From contig JBEKBD010000034.1 of NCBI GenBank assembly GCA_050015575.1, positions 1 through 24,066 on the forward strand: a stretch of DNA of 24,066 bases, read 5' to 3'. The notes below the pieces were generated by a model. The model was not told where the DNA came from, searched no databases, and worked only from the letters and a program-made list of their open reading frames with translations. Origin of the DNA: Roseiarcus sp050015575. Its GTDB lineage: Bacteria > Pseudomonadota > Alphaproteobacteria > Rhizobiales > Beijerinckiaceae. This document shows, one piece after another, positions 7,472 to 15,617 of this stretch. Positions within the stretch are counted from its first letter, which is position 1, and every line of letters begins with the position of its first letter. The position numbers were made by a program, and so were the translations under genes.

Positions 7472-8298
7472 CACCACCCCCCCGAGGCGCCGCCGCCGCC
7501 CGACGATCCGCCGCCGCCGGAAAAGCCGCCGCCGCCGAAACCGCTGAAGCCGCCGCCGCCGAGAGAGCCGCCGCCCCGTCCCATCAACGCCGAGGCGATC
7601 AGGATATTGCCAAGACCGCCTCCGCCCCCGCCGCCGCGGCGCGTGATGATATAAAGGACGAACAAAATGAACCCGAGCACGAGAAACGGCGAGACGGCGT
7701 CGAGAAAGGAGGCGTCGCCCTCGGCGCGCAGTTCCGGCTTCTTCTGCCAATCCGCCGAATCCGTCGTCAGCACCGTGATGATGTCGTCGACGCCGCGCGC
7801 GACCCCGCCGTCGAAATCGCCCGCCTTGAAGCGCGGCGCGACGGCGTTGGCGATGATCAGCGCCGATGTCGCGTCGGTCAGCGTTCCCTCGAGGCCGTAG
7901 CCGACCTCGATGCGCATGCGATGCTCTTTTGGCGCGATCAGGAACAGGACGCCGTTGTTCTTCTTGGCCTCGCCGAGCTTCCAGGCGCGAAACAGCGCGT
8001 TCGCGAAAGGCTCTATATCCTCGCCGTCGAGCGAGGCGATCGTCGCCACTTCCAATTGAATGCCCGACTTGGTCTCGAGATCGGCGAGCTTACCCTCGAG
8101 ATCGGCGCGCTCGCCAGCGGAAAGCACATGCGCCTGATCCACCACCCGGCCGGTCAAAGCGGGAAAATTCGTCGCCGCGCGCGCCGGCGCTGAGCCAAAC
8201 GCCGCAAGCGCGGCCAGCGCAAGCGCGACGACCGCGATGCGCAGCTTTTGGGCGAAGCGCCGCGCCGGCGGTCGTCTTGGTCGGAGCAGCGTCGTCAT
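7471..8298 (-). CDS. TPM-domain (YgcG-type) exported membrane protein
   Basis: The product (275 residues from ATG 8298) has a cleavable signal peptide ending APARAA, then a TPM domain (about 38-170). Recognisable parts are LTGRVVDQAHVLSAGERADLE, IQLEVATIASLDGEDIEPFAN, KNNGVLFLIAPKEHRMRIEVGYGLEGTLTD and GDFDGGVARGVDDII. One transmembrane helix (PFLVLGFILFVLYIITRR) and a glycine/serine tail ending GGGGASGGW follow. Such tails are typical of the family. TPM proteins are linked to photosystem II repair in plants and to envelope functions in bacteria; the role here is unknown. A GTG at 8316 is an alternative start, and neither has a strong ribosome site. It lies between lemA (35-nt gap) and the second TPM gene (1-nt overlap). 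Confidence 0.92.
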   Translation of the reverse strand: MTTLLRPRRPPARRFAQKLRIAVVALALAALAAFGSAPARAATNFPALTGRVVDQAHVLSAGERADLEGKLADLETKSGIQLEVATIASLDGEDIEPFANALFRAWKLGEAKKNNGVLFLIAPKEHRMRIEVGYGLEGTLTDATSALIIANAVAPRFKAGDFDGGVARGVDDIITVLTTDSADWQKKPELRAEGDASFLDAVSPFLVLGFILFVLYIITRRGGGGGGGLGNILIASALMGRGGGSLGGGGFSGFGGGGFSGGGGSSGGGGASGGW

Positions 8299-8333
8299 CG
8301 GAAAGCAGGCGTCCACTTCTTGTGCGATCCCGG

Positions 8334-8933
8334 CTAGAATTTCACTTTCGGCGCGGTCTCGGCGCCCGGCGTGGCGGTGAATTCGACCATCGGCTTATTG
8401 CCCCGGAACACCGTCGAGGCCCAGATCATGGTGGGAAAGGTCCGCAACGCCGTGTTATAGGCGCGGACGGACTCAATATAGTCCTTTCGCGCGACCGAGA
8501 TGCGGTTCTCGGTGCCTTCGAGCTGGGCCTGCAAGGCGAGGAAATTCTGGTTCGACTTGAGGTCGGGGTAGTTTTCGCTTACCGCGAGCAGCCGCCCGAG
8601 CGCGCCCGACAAGGCGTTTTGCGCGTCCTCGATCTGCTTGATCTTGTCTGGATCGGTAAGCTCGGAGGCGTCGACGTGGATCGAGGTCGCCTTGGCGCGC
8701 GCTTCGGTCACTGACGTCAGCACGTCCTTTTCCTGCTTGGCGTATCCCTGGACGGTGGCGACGAGATTGGGAATGAGGTCGGCGCGCCGCTGGTACTGGT
8801 TTTCCACCTCGGCCCATTGCGCCTTGGCGGATTCCTCCAGAGTCGGGATCGTGTTGTAGCCGCATGAGGAAACGGCGAAGCCGAGAATCGCCACAGCGGC
8901 GATCGCGCGTAGACGCAGAAACAGAACGGACAT
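8334..8933 (-). CDS. lemA: LemA family lipoprotein
   Basis: The 199-residue product has an N-terminal hydrophobic segment with a lipobox at AVSSCGYN, so it is probably a lipoprotein with Cys about residue 23. The LemA body follows, with the family signature NQYQRRADLIPNLVATVQGYA, then NALSGALGRLLAVSENYPDLK, NRISVARKDYIESVRAYN and FPTMIWA. LemA proteins form long helical bundles at the membrane; their biochemical role is not established. The ATG at 8933 is chosen because it directly precedes the lipoprotein signal; the frame is open to 9050 but without coding character. It heads the lemA-TPM-TPM operon, an arrangement seen in many bacteria. Confidence 0.95.
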   Translation of the reverse strand: MSVLFLRLRAIAAVAILGFAVSSCGYNTIPTLEESAKAQWAEVENQYQRRADLIPNLVATVQGYAKQEKDVLTSVTEARAKATSIHVDASELTDPDKIKQIEDAQNALSGALGRLLAVSENYPDLKSNQNFLALQAQLEGTENRISVARKDYIESVRAYNTALRTFPTMIWASTVFRGNKPMVEFTATPGAETAPKVKF

Positions 8934-9329
8934 TGGCCCCCCCAAGGCCGCGTCATGCGGCCGGCTATATATAGCGCGCCGCCTAAGCCGGCCAAGGCGC
9001 CCGGCGAGCAGGAGAGCGGCGACGCCCGAGACAGCGCGACAATTCGCCACATGACGGTTCCCTGCCGGCGCCGCGATCTATTTACGAGCTCACTTTGTCG
9101 GTTCTCGGCGTCGAAAGACGGCGGCGGGATTTTGGCGGCAGTCGAAGCAATTTCACTCTCGCCGCGATCGCGCGCGCGGTCCCGGGGGATGTTCGCGCCG
9201 GCGTTCGCCCGCTCGGCGCGCTTGATCGGCGCGTGCGCTTTCTCTAGAACGCCGCGATCGGCTCGGCGGTCTTCGCGCCTCGACCCTTTTACGACGAAGC
9301 CGCGTCGGAACCCCAGCGAAGGACATTCC
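8934..9329. other. Divergent intergenic region between lemA and ilvC
   Basis: About 396 nt separate two divergent genes and must contain the promoters of both. An A/T-rich patch (TATATATAG, 8966-8974) near lemA is a candidate promoter element for the - strand. Close to ilvC, GAAGGA at 9318-9323 is its ribosome site. I find no leader peptide with runs of Leu/Ile/Val codons and no convincing T-box or attenuator. No gene is supported. Confidence 0.5.
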
Positions 9330-10349
9330 ATGCGCGTTTATTACGATCGGGACGCCGATCTCAACCTCATCAAGGGCAAGAAGGTCGCCGTGGTCGGCTA
9401 CGGCAGCCAGGGCCACGCCCACCTGCTCAACTTGCGCGACAGCGGGGTGAAGGAAATCGCGGCCGCGCTGCGGCCGGGCTCGCCCTCGGTCAAAAAGGCG
9501 GAAACCGAAAAAATCAAGGTGCTCGACAACGTGAACGCGGCCAAATGGGCCGACGTCGTGATGATGCTGACGCCCGACGAATTGCAGGCCGACATCTATC
9601 GCAACGAACTCGCGCCGCACATGAAACAGGGCGCGGCGCTCATGTTCGCGCATGGGCTCAACATCCATTTCAATCTGATCGAGCCGCGCCCCGACCTCGA
9701 CGTGGCGATGGTGGCGCCCAAGGGGCCCGGCCACACCGTGCGCGCCGAATACAAGCGCGGCGCCGGCGTGCCCTGCCTCTTGGCGATCCACCAGGACGCG
9801 AGCGGCAACGCCCACGATCTCGGCCTTTCCTACGCCAGCGCGATCGGCGGCGGTCGCGCCGGCGTGATCGAGACCACCTTCCGCGAGGAATGCGAGACCG
9901 ACCTGTTCGGCGAGCAGGCGGTGCTGTGCGGCGGCGTTGTCGAGCTGATGCGCAGCGGCTTCGACACGCTGGTCGAGGCGGGCTACGCACCCGAGATGGC
10001 CTATTTCGAGTGCGTGCACGAGATGAAGCTGATCGTCGACCTCATCTACGAGGGCGGCATCGCCAACATGAACTATTCGGTCTCCAACACCGCCGAATAC
10101 GGCGAGTACGTCTCCGGGCCGCGCATCGTCAGCCCGGCGGTCAAAGCGGAGATGAAGCGGGTGCTGGCCGATATCCAGTCGGGCAAGTTCACCCGCGAAT
10201 GGATGCTGGAGAACAAGGTCAACCAGACCTCGTTCAAGGCGATGCGCGCGCGCGCCAACGCCCACCCGACCGAAGCAGTGGGCGAGAAGCTGCGCGCCAT
10301 GATGCCGTGGATCGCGAAGAACAAGCTGGTCGACAAGACAAGGAACTGA
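9330..10349 (+). CDS. ilvC: Ketol-acid reductoisomerase (NADP+), class I
   Basis: IlvC converts acetolactate or acetohydroxybutyrate to the dihydroxy acid precursors of valine, leucine and isoleucine, using NADPH and Mg2+. The product is 339 residues, the exact class I length. Motifs seen are the dinucleotide site VVGYGSQGHAHLLNL (about 21-35), VVMMLTPDELQ, APKGPGHTVR, the metal-binding FREECETDLFGEQAVLCGG (about 186-205) and EMKLIVDLIYEGG (about 230). The ATG at 9330 has GAAGGA 6 nt upstream, and the first residues MRVYYDRDADL are canonical. It is a single gene, divergent from lemA and followed by tRNA-Lys. Confidence 0.98.
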   Translation: MRVYYDRDADLNLIKGKKVAVVGYGSQGHAHLLNLRDSGVKEIAAALRPGSPSVKKAETEKIKVLDNVNAAKWADVVMMLTPDELQADIYRNELAPHMKQGAALMFAHGLNIHFNLIEPRPDLDVAMVAPKGPGHTVRAEYKRGAGVPCLLAIHQDASGNAHDLGLSYASAIGGGRAGVIETTFREECETDLFGEQAVLCGGVVELMRSGFDTLVEAGYAPEMAYFECVHEMKLIVDLIYEGGIANMNYSVSNTAEYGEYVSGPRIVSPAVKAEMKRVLADIQSGKFTREWMLENKVNQTSFKAMRARANAHPTEAVGEKLRAMMPWIAKNKLVDKTRN

Positions 10350-10350
10350 A

Positions 10351-10369
10351 GGGGACGGGCGCTGTCCCC
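10351..10369 (+). terminator. Hairpin directly after ilvC
   Basis: GGGGAC (10351-10356) pairs with GTCCCC (10364-10369) across a 7-nt loop, starting two bases after the ilvC stop. No proper T-run follows, so termination by this element alone is uncertain. A second small inverted repeat GCCTCG/CGAGGC is at 10420-10425 and 10432-10437. Confidence 0.4.
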
Positions 10370-10452
10370 CGAGTCGCGTTTCCGTCTAGACTCGCTGTCC
10401 TGCCTTTGCTACATGCCGGGCCTCGTCGAGCCGAGGCTCCGGCGATTTCGAT

Positions 10453-10528
<76 letters not shown>

Positions 10529-10617
10529 TCGAAATCAAAGACTTACAACGAATTTTGAAGTGGCGAGCGTCCTCACGTCAGCGCGGCGCTGGCGTCGGAT
10601 AGGTCGACGCGCCGCCC

Positions 10618-10756
10618 TCAATTCTTGGGATACCCGACCATCTGCGCGCGGGTGATGAATTTCGCGGTGGGCAGCTGCAGCGCCTGTTCGAGTCGGGCGC
10701 GCGCCGGGGCCGGCGGTCGCCAGGATGCCGAAATTGACGGCGCGTCGGGACAGCAT
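10618..10756 (-). pseudogene. Short orphan fragment, frameshifted (unidentified)
   Basis: Thirteen bases past the stop of the FAD-subunit remnant, an ATG (10756) opens with MLSRRAVNFGILAT. In a second frame from about 10700 the reading becomes LEQALQLPTAKFITRAQMVGYPKN and ends at the TGA 10618. The second part looks like a true protein C-terminus, so this may be a gene whose middle was deleted and whose frame was broken. I do not recognise the family. Confidence 0.3.
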
Positions 10757-10768
10757 GGCGGCGTCTCC

Positions 10769-11197
10769 TCATCCCTGGCCGGCGGCGCGCAGCACGGCGC
10801 GGCGCACCAACGCGGCGAAGATCGGCAACTTGTGGCGGTTCTTGGCGAGCGGCGTGGCGCCTTCCAGCGCGGCGTCGCCCGCCGCTCGCGCCGACATCTC
10901 GTCGATCGCCTTGCCCACCAGGAGATCCTCGGCGGCGCGCGCCCGGCGTGGCGCCGGCGCCGCAGCGCCCAGAACGATCGCAGCGCGGCGGCAGCGCCCC
11001 TGCTCGTCGCGCTCCAGCGCCGCCGCGACGTCCGCGATCGGCCAGTCGAACGAAAGTTTGTCGGCTTCGCGCAGGTATGCGGAGGAGGCGCCGACGGCGA
11101 GAGGCGGCGGAAGCACGGCCGTAGCCGCCTCGCCAAGCTTGAGATCGTTCTCGCGCTGCACGTCGATTACCGGGGCGACGAAGAAGTCGTCGAGCAG
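10769..11197 (-). pseudogene. C-terminal remnant of a molybdenum-hydroxylase FAD-binding subunit
   Basis: About 140 residues resemble the C-terminal half of the medium, FAD-binding subunit of xanthine dehydrogenase/aldehyde oxidoreductase enzymes (YagS/CoxM type, usually about 330 residues). Segments are LLDDFFVAPVIDVQRENDLK, LREADKLSFDWPIADVAAALE, RAAIVLGAAAPAPRRARAAE and ATPLAKNRHKLPIFAALVRR. The N-terminal FAD-binding domain, with its usual glycine-rich motifs, is missing. The open frame continues to 11338, but that part has no family resemblance. No large molybdopterin subunit or iron-sulfur subunit is found nearby. I read this as a truncated, non-functional gene left after deletion or rearrangement. 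Confidence 0.7.
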
Positions 11198-11431
11198 CGG
11201 TTGCCGCGCCTGTTCCTCCTCAGAACGAGCGACGCGAGACACCCCCGCGCACGTCCTGCTCGTTCGCGGAACGATCCACGGCTTACCGCCCGCCGCGCCC
11301 ACCCAGCGCCGGCGACATCCGCCTGCTCCCGAGTTCATTCAGGCAGATGAGGTCGCCTCGATCGGCATTGAAACATGTCAAGCGCGCCGGTTAATAGCGA
11401 AGGTTCTCTCCACAAATACACAATGTTCCGC

Positions 11432-11641
11432 TCATTGCAGGCTCGAGCAGACTGTCGAAGAATGGTCGCGTTTGACTTTGAGGGCCCCTTCGTCACCGCC
11501 GTGATAGGCGAACTCAGTCTCGATGGAGCCGTCATCGAGCGGCTCGGCGGAGTCGTCGCCGCGGACTTCGTCCTTTGCGTCGAATCCTCCCAGGTGAATC
11601 CAACCGAAATGAATTGGCGTCGAACTGGGGCTACAACGCAA
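11432..11641 (-). CDS. Short acidic hypothetical protein (possibly a remnant)
   Basis: The frame encodes 69 residues, including DDSAEPLDDGSIETEFAYHGGDEGALKVKRDHSSTVC. I recall similar short acidic ORFs (DDGS-IE-EF-YHNGDEA-LKAKR-SSTAC pattern) recurring as hypothetical proteins in Hyphomicrobiales, often near insertion sequences, but cannot verify it here. There is no strong ribosome site. It sits in the eroded zone between the FAD-subunit remnant and the regulator, where 11198-11431 and 11642-11755 hold nothing else I can identify. Confidence 0.35.
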   Translation of the reverse strand: MRCSPSSTPIHFGWIHLGGFDAKDEVRGDDSAEPLDDGSIETEFAYHGGDEGALKVKRDHSSTVCSSLQ

Positions 11642-11755
11642 ACTCGATGATCGGCTGCGGAGAGGGTCGGATCATAGGGGGCCGATCAGGCGAGCTCGCG
11701 TCAGAGCCCCGGCTCGGCGCACATTCACACGCCATCGGCGCGCGGTCGGTCTTTC

Positions 11756-12727
11756 TTAATTGGTGAGATCCAAAAGGCGCCTTGCAGCGTGCTCGTCGGT
11801 GACGAGCGTGTTGCAGCCGATGCGCTTGCGCGTGGCGAGGATCGCTTCGGCGCGCGCCGCTCCCCCCGTAGCGATAATAATGTGCCGCGCCCGTGCGATC
11901 GTATCGAGGCTTATCGACATCACACGCTCGTTCAGGGGGTGTGCAACGCTCCTGCCGTCAGAGTCGAGGAAGTTGCACAAAGTCTCGCAAATGCAGCCGG
12001 CCTCATAAAGCTCCTGAAGCTGCGCTTTCGAGAGCAGTCCCTTCGAGAGCGAGGTGGCCGCAGCGCCCATGTCGCCAACGGCGAGCACCGCGAGATCGAG
12101 CGAGGAGGCGAGCCGCTCCAGCCTGTCCAGTCCACAGCGCATAAATAGACGATCGCGGGTTTCCACAGACTCGACGATCAGCGGTGCCGGGAACAAGAAG
12201 CATTCGGCGCCGAGTTGGTTGGCGAGTCGCCAGGTGAATTCGAGTGGGTTCGTGACCGTGACTTCGACGACACCGCCGAGCAGCGAGACCACTTTCACGT
12301 TGTCCCGACGCGGCGGACGGAAGGTCGCCAACGAAGCCGTCAAAGTGCGGCCCCAGCCCACACCCACGCACATGCCATCGTTGATCGTTTTCGATAGCAA
12401 AGTTCCAAGCGCGGCTCCTACGGCTTTCGCCGTCGCATCCGCGCCGTCCTCGCCGGGAACGACGATTGCTTCATCCAGCTTGAGCCGGTCTTCCAGTTTC
12501 AGACTGAGGTCGATGAATTCCGGCGTGCTTTCGGCAATCCAGATTTGCACCTCGGCGCGTTTCAGGGCCTCGTCCAGCAACTTCACGACGGTGGTGCGGG
12601 CGAGGCCTAGCCGGTAGGCGATGTCCTTCTGTGTGTACCCGTAAGCGTAGTACAGCCAAGCCGCGCGCAAGCGAAGAGACTGTGCGTCCCTTAGAGCCCT
12701 TTGTCCGTCCCGCGCCAGCTTAGCCAT
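11756..12727 (-). CDS. SorC/DeoR-type sugar-responsive transcriptional regulator
   Basis: The 323-residue product has an N-terminal helix-turn-helix (RAAWLYYAYGYTQKDIAYRLGLARTTVVKLLDEA, about 20-55). A sugar-phosphate-binding domain follows (about 65-320), with VGVGWGRTLTASLATF, VVSLLGGVVEVT, ECFLFPAPLIVESVETRD, LAVLAVGDMGAAAT and RHIIIATGGAARAEAILATRK. The family includes SorC, LsrR, DeoR-like and EryD regulators that release DNA on binding a phosphorylated sugar. The ATG at 12727 is preferred for a GGGAA about 5 nt upstream; ATG 12739 is in frame. It lies on the same strand and downstream of the catabolic operon, separated from the kinase gene by a transposase remnant, and probably controls it. 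Confidence 0.9.
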   Translation of the reverse strand: MAKLARDGQRALRDAQSLRLRAAWLYYAYGYTQKDIAYRLGLARTTVVKLLDEALKRAEVQIWIAESTPEFIDLSLKLEDRLKLDEAIVVPGEDGADATAKAVGAALGTLLSKTINDGMCVGVGWGRTLTASLATFRPPRRDNVKVVSLLGGVVEVTVTNPLEFTWRLANQLGAECFLFPAPLIVESVETRDRLFMRCGLDRLERLASSLDLAVLAVGDMGAAATSLSKGLLSKAQLQELYEAGCICETLCNFLDSDGRSVAHPLNERVMSISLDTIARARHIIIATGGAARAEAILATRKRIGCNTLVTDEHAARRLLDLTN

Positions 12728-12943
12728 GGCGTTTCCCATTGCGCAGTTCGGGCTCTCTTAGCGGTCAGCCAGCCAAGGACGCGCTCGTCCACCGCGCGCG
12801 ACGCGTAGGTATGCGGCAAGCGCGCGACGTCCGCAAGGATCGGCATTTTCCCGCCCGAGCCCGAAAAACGTTCCGCGTTGAGCGGAACAATCGCATCCGC
12901 CGCGACCCAAATCACAAGGCGGAGCGACGGCGATGCGGCGACA

Positions 12944-13150
12944 AGCCGAAATGAGGGCTCGGCGCGGCTCCCATTTCAGCTGACGGCGACCGTCCATCTT
13001 GCCGGTCATACGAGGGCCGGTTCGCTCAAAGCGATCGACTTGCTTGATGGCGATCGACTTGCTGACCCCGAACCGATCCGCCGCAGCCCTCTGAATCGCC
13101 CCTCACAGAACGACCACGTCGATCGCGCGGTCCCGCAAATCCCTCGAACA
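12944..13150 (-). pseudogene. IS630-family transposase N-terminal remnant
   Basis: Reading the - strand from 13150 gives SRDLRDRAIDVVVL, an in-frame TGA, then RAAADRFGVSKSIAIKQVDRF, ERTG, and KMDGRRQLKWEPRRALISA. This is the order of the IS630-type N-terminal helix-turn-helix (SRDLRDRV, RxAAxRFGVSxSTAIxW, GxxxxGKMGGxRxxxLEPHRAFI). The catalytic DDE part is absent, and no start codon or terminal inverted repeats are found. The remnant occupies most of the 564-nt gap between the kinase and the regulator. The rest of 12740-13291 shows no gene, although a - strand frame around 12790-12900 reads like a protein tail of unknown origin. Confidence 0.72.
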
Positions 13151-13291
13151 AGCTCCAGCTGTCCCCGTCGGCCTCCGCCCATCCAGCAAGTTGAACCGGA
13201 ACGATACTGACCTGAGACTTATCGATTTAATTGAATGGCGTGACGCTTTAGGCTGGCGCGCCTATCGAGATCGCCGGCGGTTCTTAGCCCA

Positions 13292-14698
13292 TCATCGCGC
13301 CGCGGCGCGCGCCTTTGCTTGCCACGTGGATTGATAGGCGCGAAGGCCGACAAACTCTCCGGGCGCATGCGACTTCAGTTCAACCCGACGCTCCGGCAAG
13401 TCGCCCGCAGGATTCATGAGAGCGAGCACGGCCGCGCCTGCGGCTGTTCCTTCCTGCAGCAGCGACGAAGAGACGCGTTGGCGCGGACGCAACGCCGCCA
13501 ACAACGAACAAAAGAGGTCGTTGCGCGCGAACGGTCCGTCGATGACGATCGGCGAGCGCGACTCGAGCGCGTCGAGCGCCTCTGACGTCATCAGCGCGGT
13601 GTAGAGCGTGGCGAGGGACGCCCTCTCTGCGGGGGCGCCGGAGAACGGACCTTCAATCTGTCCCCGATTGCCGCTTCCAGCAACTGGGCCGCCGGTGTCG
13701 CTGAACGACGGCAGGGCGAACACGGAGCGCGCAATAATCGCTTCGATGTCCGGCGCCGAGGCCGCCGAGGGCGATGCGCCAGCAAGGAGCTTGCCAAATT
13801 CGCCGCCGCCGAAGAAGCCGCAGCAACCGATCGGGCGTCCGAATACATTCGTGAACGAAAACGTCTCCCGATTGGGATCGAGACGCAGGACATCAGTCTG
13901 ACTTTCGAAGCCGATGATGAAGGTTCCGGTCGAAAGCAGCGCCAGCTCGTTGAAGCCCGCTGCGAGGTAGCGCAGATAATTGGCGTCGGAATCATGAATG
14001 CCGCAAAGGATGCGCCCGCGTCCGGAGAACGCCGCCGGTCGGAACTCCCGCTTCAGTTCGCCAATGTCATCCCAGGCCCGCGTCAGCGGCGCAAAGCGAT
14101 CGGCCCAGCCACGCTGCCGAACGATCGAGGAAAGGTCGCCATTCAGAACGTCGAGAAGCTGCGACAACGCCCCCAGCGCCGTGACCTCGCAGGTCTGCCG
14201 TCCGCCCAGGCGGAAGGCGAGGTACTGGCTCCAGGTCATGATCGACCGCACCCGCGCGAACGCTTCGGGAAAGCCGGTCTCGAGCCAAAAGAGCTGCCTG
14301 CCGAGCGACAGCGCGGCGGGCCAGGTGTTGCAGAACGTCTCCGCGAAGGGCGGCGCGATCTTTGCGTAGCTTTCAGCGATCTCCGTCGGCGGCTCGGCGA
14401 GGTAATCCATAATCGGAGTCGCGAGCTCGCCCTGCTCATCGACGCAGCCGAGCGTCGAGCCGAAGGCGCTGACGACGATCACATCGACCGGTAGGACCCG
14501 ATCGAGCTCGCCGATCGCGCCGGTCGCGAACTCGACGATCCGCTGCGCATCGACATGCCGATAAGGCGGGCCGTCGTGATGAACGGTTTCCGTCTTGCGC
14601 CGGGCGATCTCCTGCAGCCCGGCCTCGAAAAGGGCGACCTTGCTGTTGGTCGCCCCGATATCGACGACCGCAATGCCCCGGGGAACACGTGAAGTCAT
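13292..14698 (-). CDS. FGGY-family carbohydrate kinase
   Basis: This is a cytoplasmic ATP-dependent sugar kinase of 468 residues (family about 450-520). The N-terminal phosphate-binding segment is RGIAVVDIGATNSKVALFE. Other features are VSAFGSTLGCVDEQGELATP, WSQYLAFRLGG, the conserved GIHDSDANYLRYLAAG with candidate catalytic Asp, LLSTGTFIIGF, and the C-terminal ATP-side PIVIDGPFARNDLFCSLLAA and LQEGTAAGAAVLAL. The usual glycerol/xylulose-kinase GGG motif is not obvious, placing it nearer the rhamnulokinase/fuculokinase side; the substrate is not deducible. The start is ATG 14698 (peptide MTSRVPRGIAVV) with GGTGG about 9 nt upstream; the longer frame to 14773 lacks family similarity. It is the last gene of the operon, 106 nt after the SDR gene. 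Confidence 0.9.
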   Translation of the reverse strand: MTSRVPRGIAVVDIGATNSKVALFEAGLQEIARRKTETVHHDGPPYRHVDAQRIVEFATGAIGELDRVLPVDVIVVSAFGSTLGCVDEQGELATPIMDYLAEPPTEIAESYAKIAPPFAETFCNTWPAALSLGRQLFWLETGFPEAFARVRSIMTWSQYLAFRLGGRQTCEVTALGALSQLLDVLNGDLSSIVRQRGWADRFAPLTRAWDDIGELKREFRPAAFSGRGRILCGIHDSDANYLRYLAAGFNELALLSTGTFIIGFESQTDVLRLDPNRETFSFTNVFGRPIGCCGFFGGGEFGKLLAGASPSAASAPDIEAIIARSVFALPSFSDTGGPVAGSGNRGQIEGPFSGAPAERASLATLYTALMTSEALDALESRSPIVIDGPFARNDLFCSLLAALRPRQRVSSSLLQEGTAAGAAVLALMNPAGDLPERRVELKSHAPGEFVGLRAYQSTWQAKARAAAR

Positions 14699-14804
14699 TT
14701 CAATCCACCCTGCCTTCGCGGCGAGGGAAACAACGTCGGCTTCCGCAACCGCCGCAGAAAAAGCATCCGCCACTTTCGCGCGGCGGCGTCACGTCCGTTG
14801 CGCC

Positions 14805-15617
14805 TCAGTTCATCTCCTGGCCGCCGGCGACGCTGAGCGCGACGCCGGTGATATACGACGATGCGTCGGAGGCAAGGAACGTCACGGCGTTGCAAACGTC
14901 GTCGTAAGTGCAACCGCGCTTCATCGGCACCTGGTCGACGTAAGCCTTGCGGACATCGGCGACGTCGCGGGAGCCGGGAACCTTGCCGGCGCGCAGGTAC
15001 TGGACGAACAGCCCCTTGTCGGGGTCGGTCCACAGCGGCGAGTCGAGCAGATTGCCGGGGCAGATCGCGTTGCACCGCACGTTGTGGCGCGCCATCTCCA
15101 GCGCGACGCTTTGGGTGTGGCCGATGCAGCCGAACTTGCTCGCGGCGTAAGCTGAATTGGCGGCGCTGCCTTTCTTGCCCGACTTGGAGTTGATGTTGAT
15201 GATCGAGCCGGAGCCTTGCTTCTTCATCACGCGGCAGGCGTGCTTGGTGACGAGGAAATATCCGAACAAGTTGACCGTCATCACCGCGCGCCATTTCTCG
15301 GCGTCGGCCTCGGCGATCGGCTCGGCGATCAGGATCGCGGCGTTGGAGACGACGACGTCGACGCGGCAAAAGTCACGCTCGGCGTCGAGGAACAGCTTTT
15401 CCACCTCGGCTTCGCGAGTGACGTCGACCTTGACGCCAACGACGCGAGCCGCGGTCGCCGCGGCGATCGCGGCGGCCGCCGACTCCGCGCCCTGTTCGTT
15501 GACGTCGGCGACGACGACGACGCATCCCTCGTCCGCCAGCCGTTCGGATATCGCCCGACCGAGCCCCTGCGCGCCGCCCGTCACGATGGCGACCTTACTG
15601 GCGAGCGACCCGCTCAT
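14805..15617 (-). CDS. SDR polyol-phosphate dehydrogenase, SrlD-like
   Basis: This 270-residue classical short-chain dehydrogenase has the NAD site TGGAQGLG (13-20), SNAAI, catalytic Ser144, and Tyr157/Lys161 in SAYAASKFG. Beyond the general SDR motifs, IININSKSGKKGSAANSAYA, GNLLDSPLW, VPMKRGCTYDDV and a terminal SVAGGQEMN closely match the pattern of sorbitol-6-phosphate 2-dehydrogenase (SrlD: INSKSGK, GNLLKSPM, VPLKRGCDYQDV, TGGQVMF). I therefore infer oxidation of a polyol phosphate (or polyol) at C2 to a ketose form with NAD+. Its ATG overlaps the stop of the upstream zinc dehydrogenase by four bases (ATGA), so the two are probably co-translated. Confidence 0.92.
   Translation of the reverse strand: MSGSLASKVAIVTGGAQGLGRAISERLADEGCVVVVADVNEQGAESAAAAIAAATAARVVGVKVDVTREAEVEKLFLDAERDFCRVDVVVSNAAILIAEPIAEADAEKWRAVMTVNLFGYFLVTKHACRVMKKQGSGSIININSKSGKKGSAANSAYAASKFGCIGHTQSVALEMARHNVRCNAICPGNLLDSPLWTDPDKGLFVQYLRAGKVPGSRDVADVRKAYVDQVPMKRGCTYDDVCNAVTFLASDASSYITGVALSVAGGQEMN

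Noticed and set aside
7124..7654. A 176-residue + strand frame with a proline-rich end.
   Set aside because: Antisense to the glycine-rich tail of the TPM protein; proline runs are the complement of glycine codons.
8934..9329. Leader-peptide attenuator or T-box upstream of ilvC.
   Set aside because: No short ORF rich in branched-chain codons and no matching terminator/antiterminator pair could be seen.
9153..10265. A 370-residue - strand frame.
   Set aside because: Antisense shadow of ilvC.
10725..11504. A 259-residue + strand frame in the eroded zone.
   Set aside because: It is Arg/Ser/Ala-rich and antisense to the recognisable FAD-subunit remnant.
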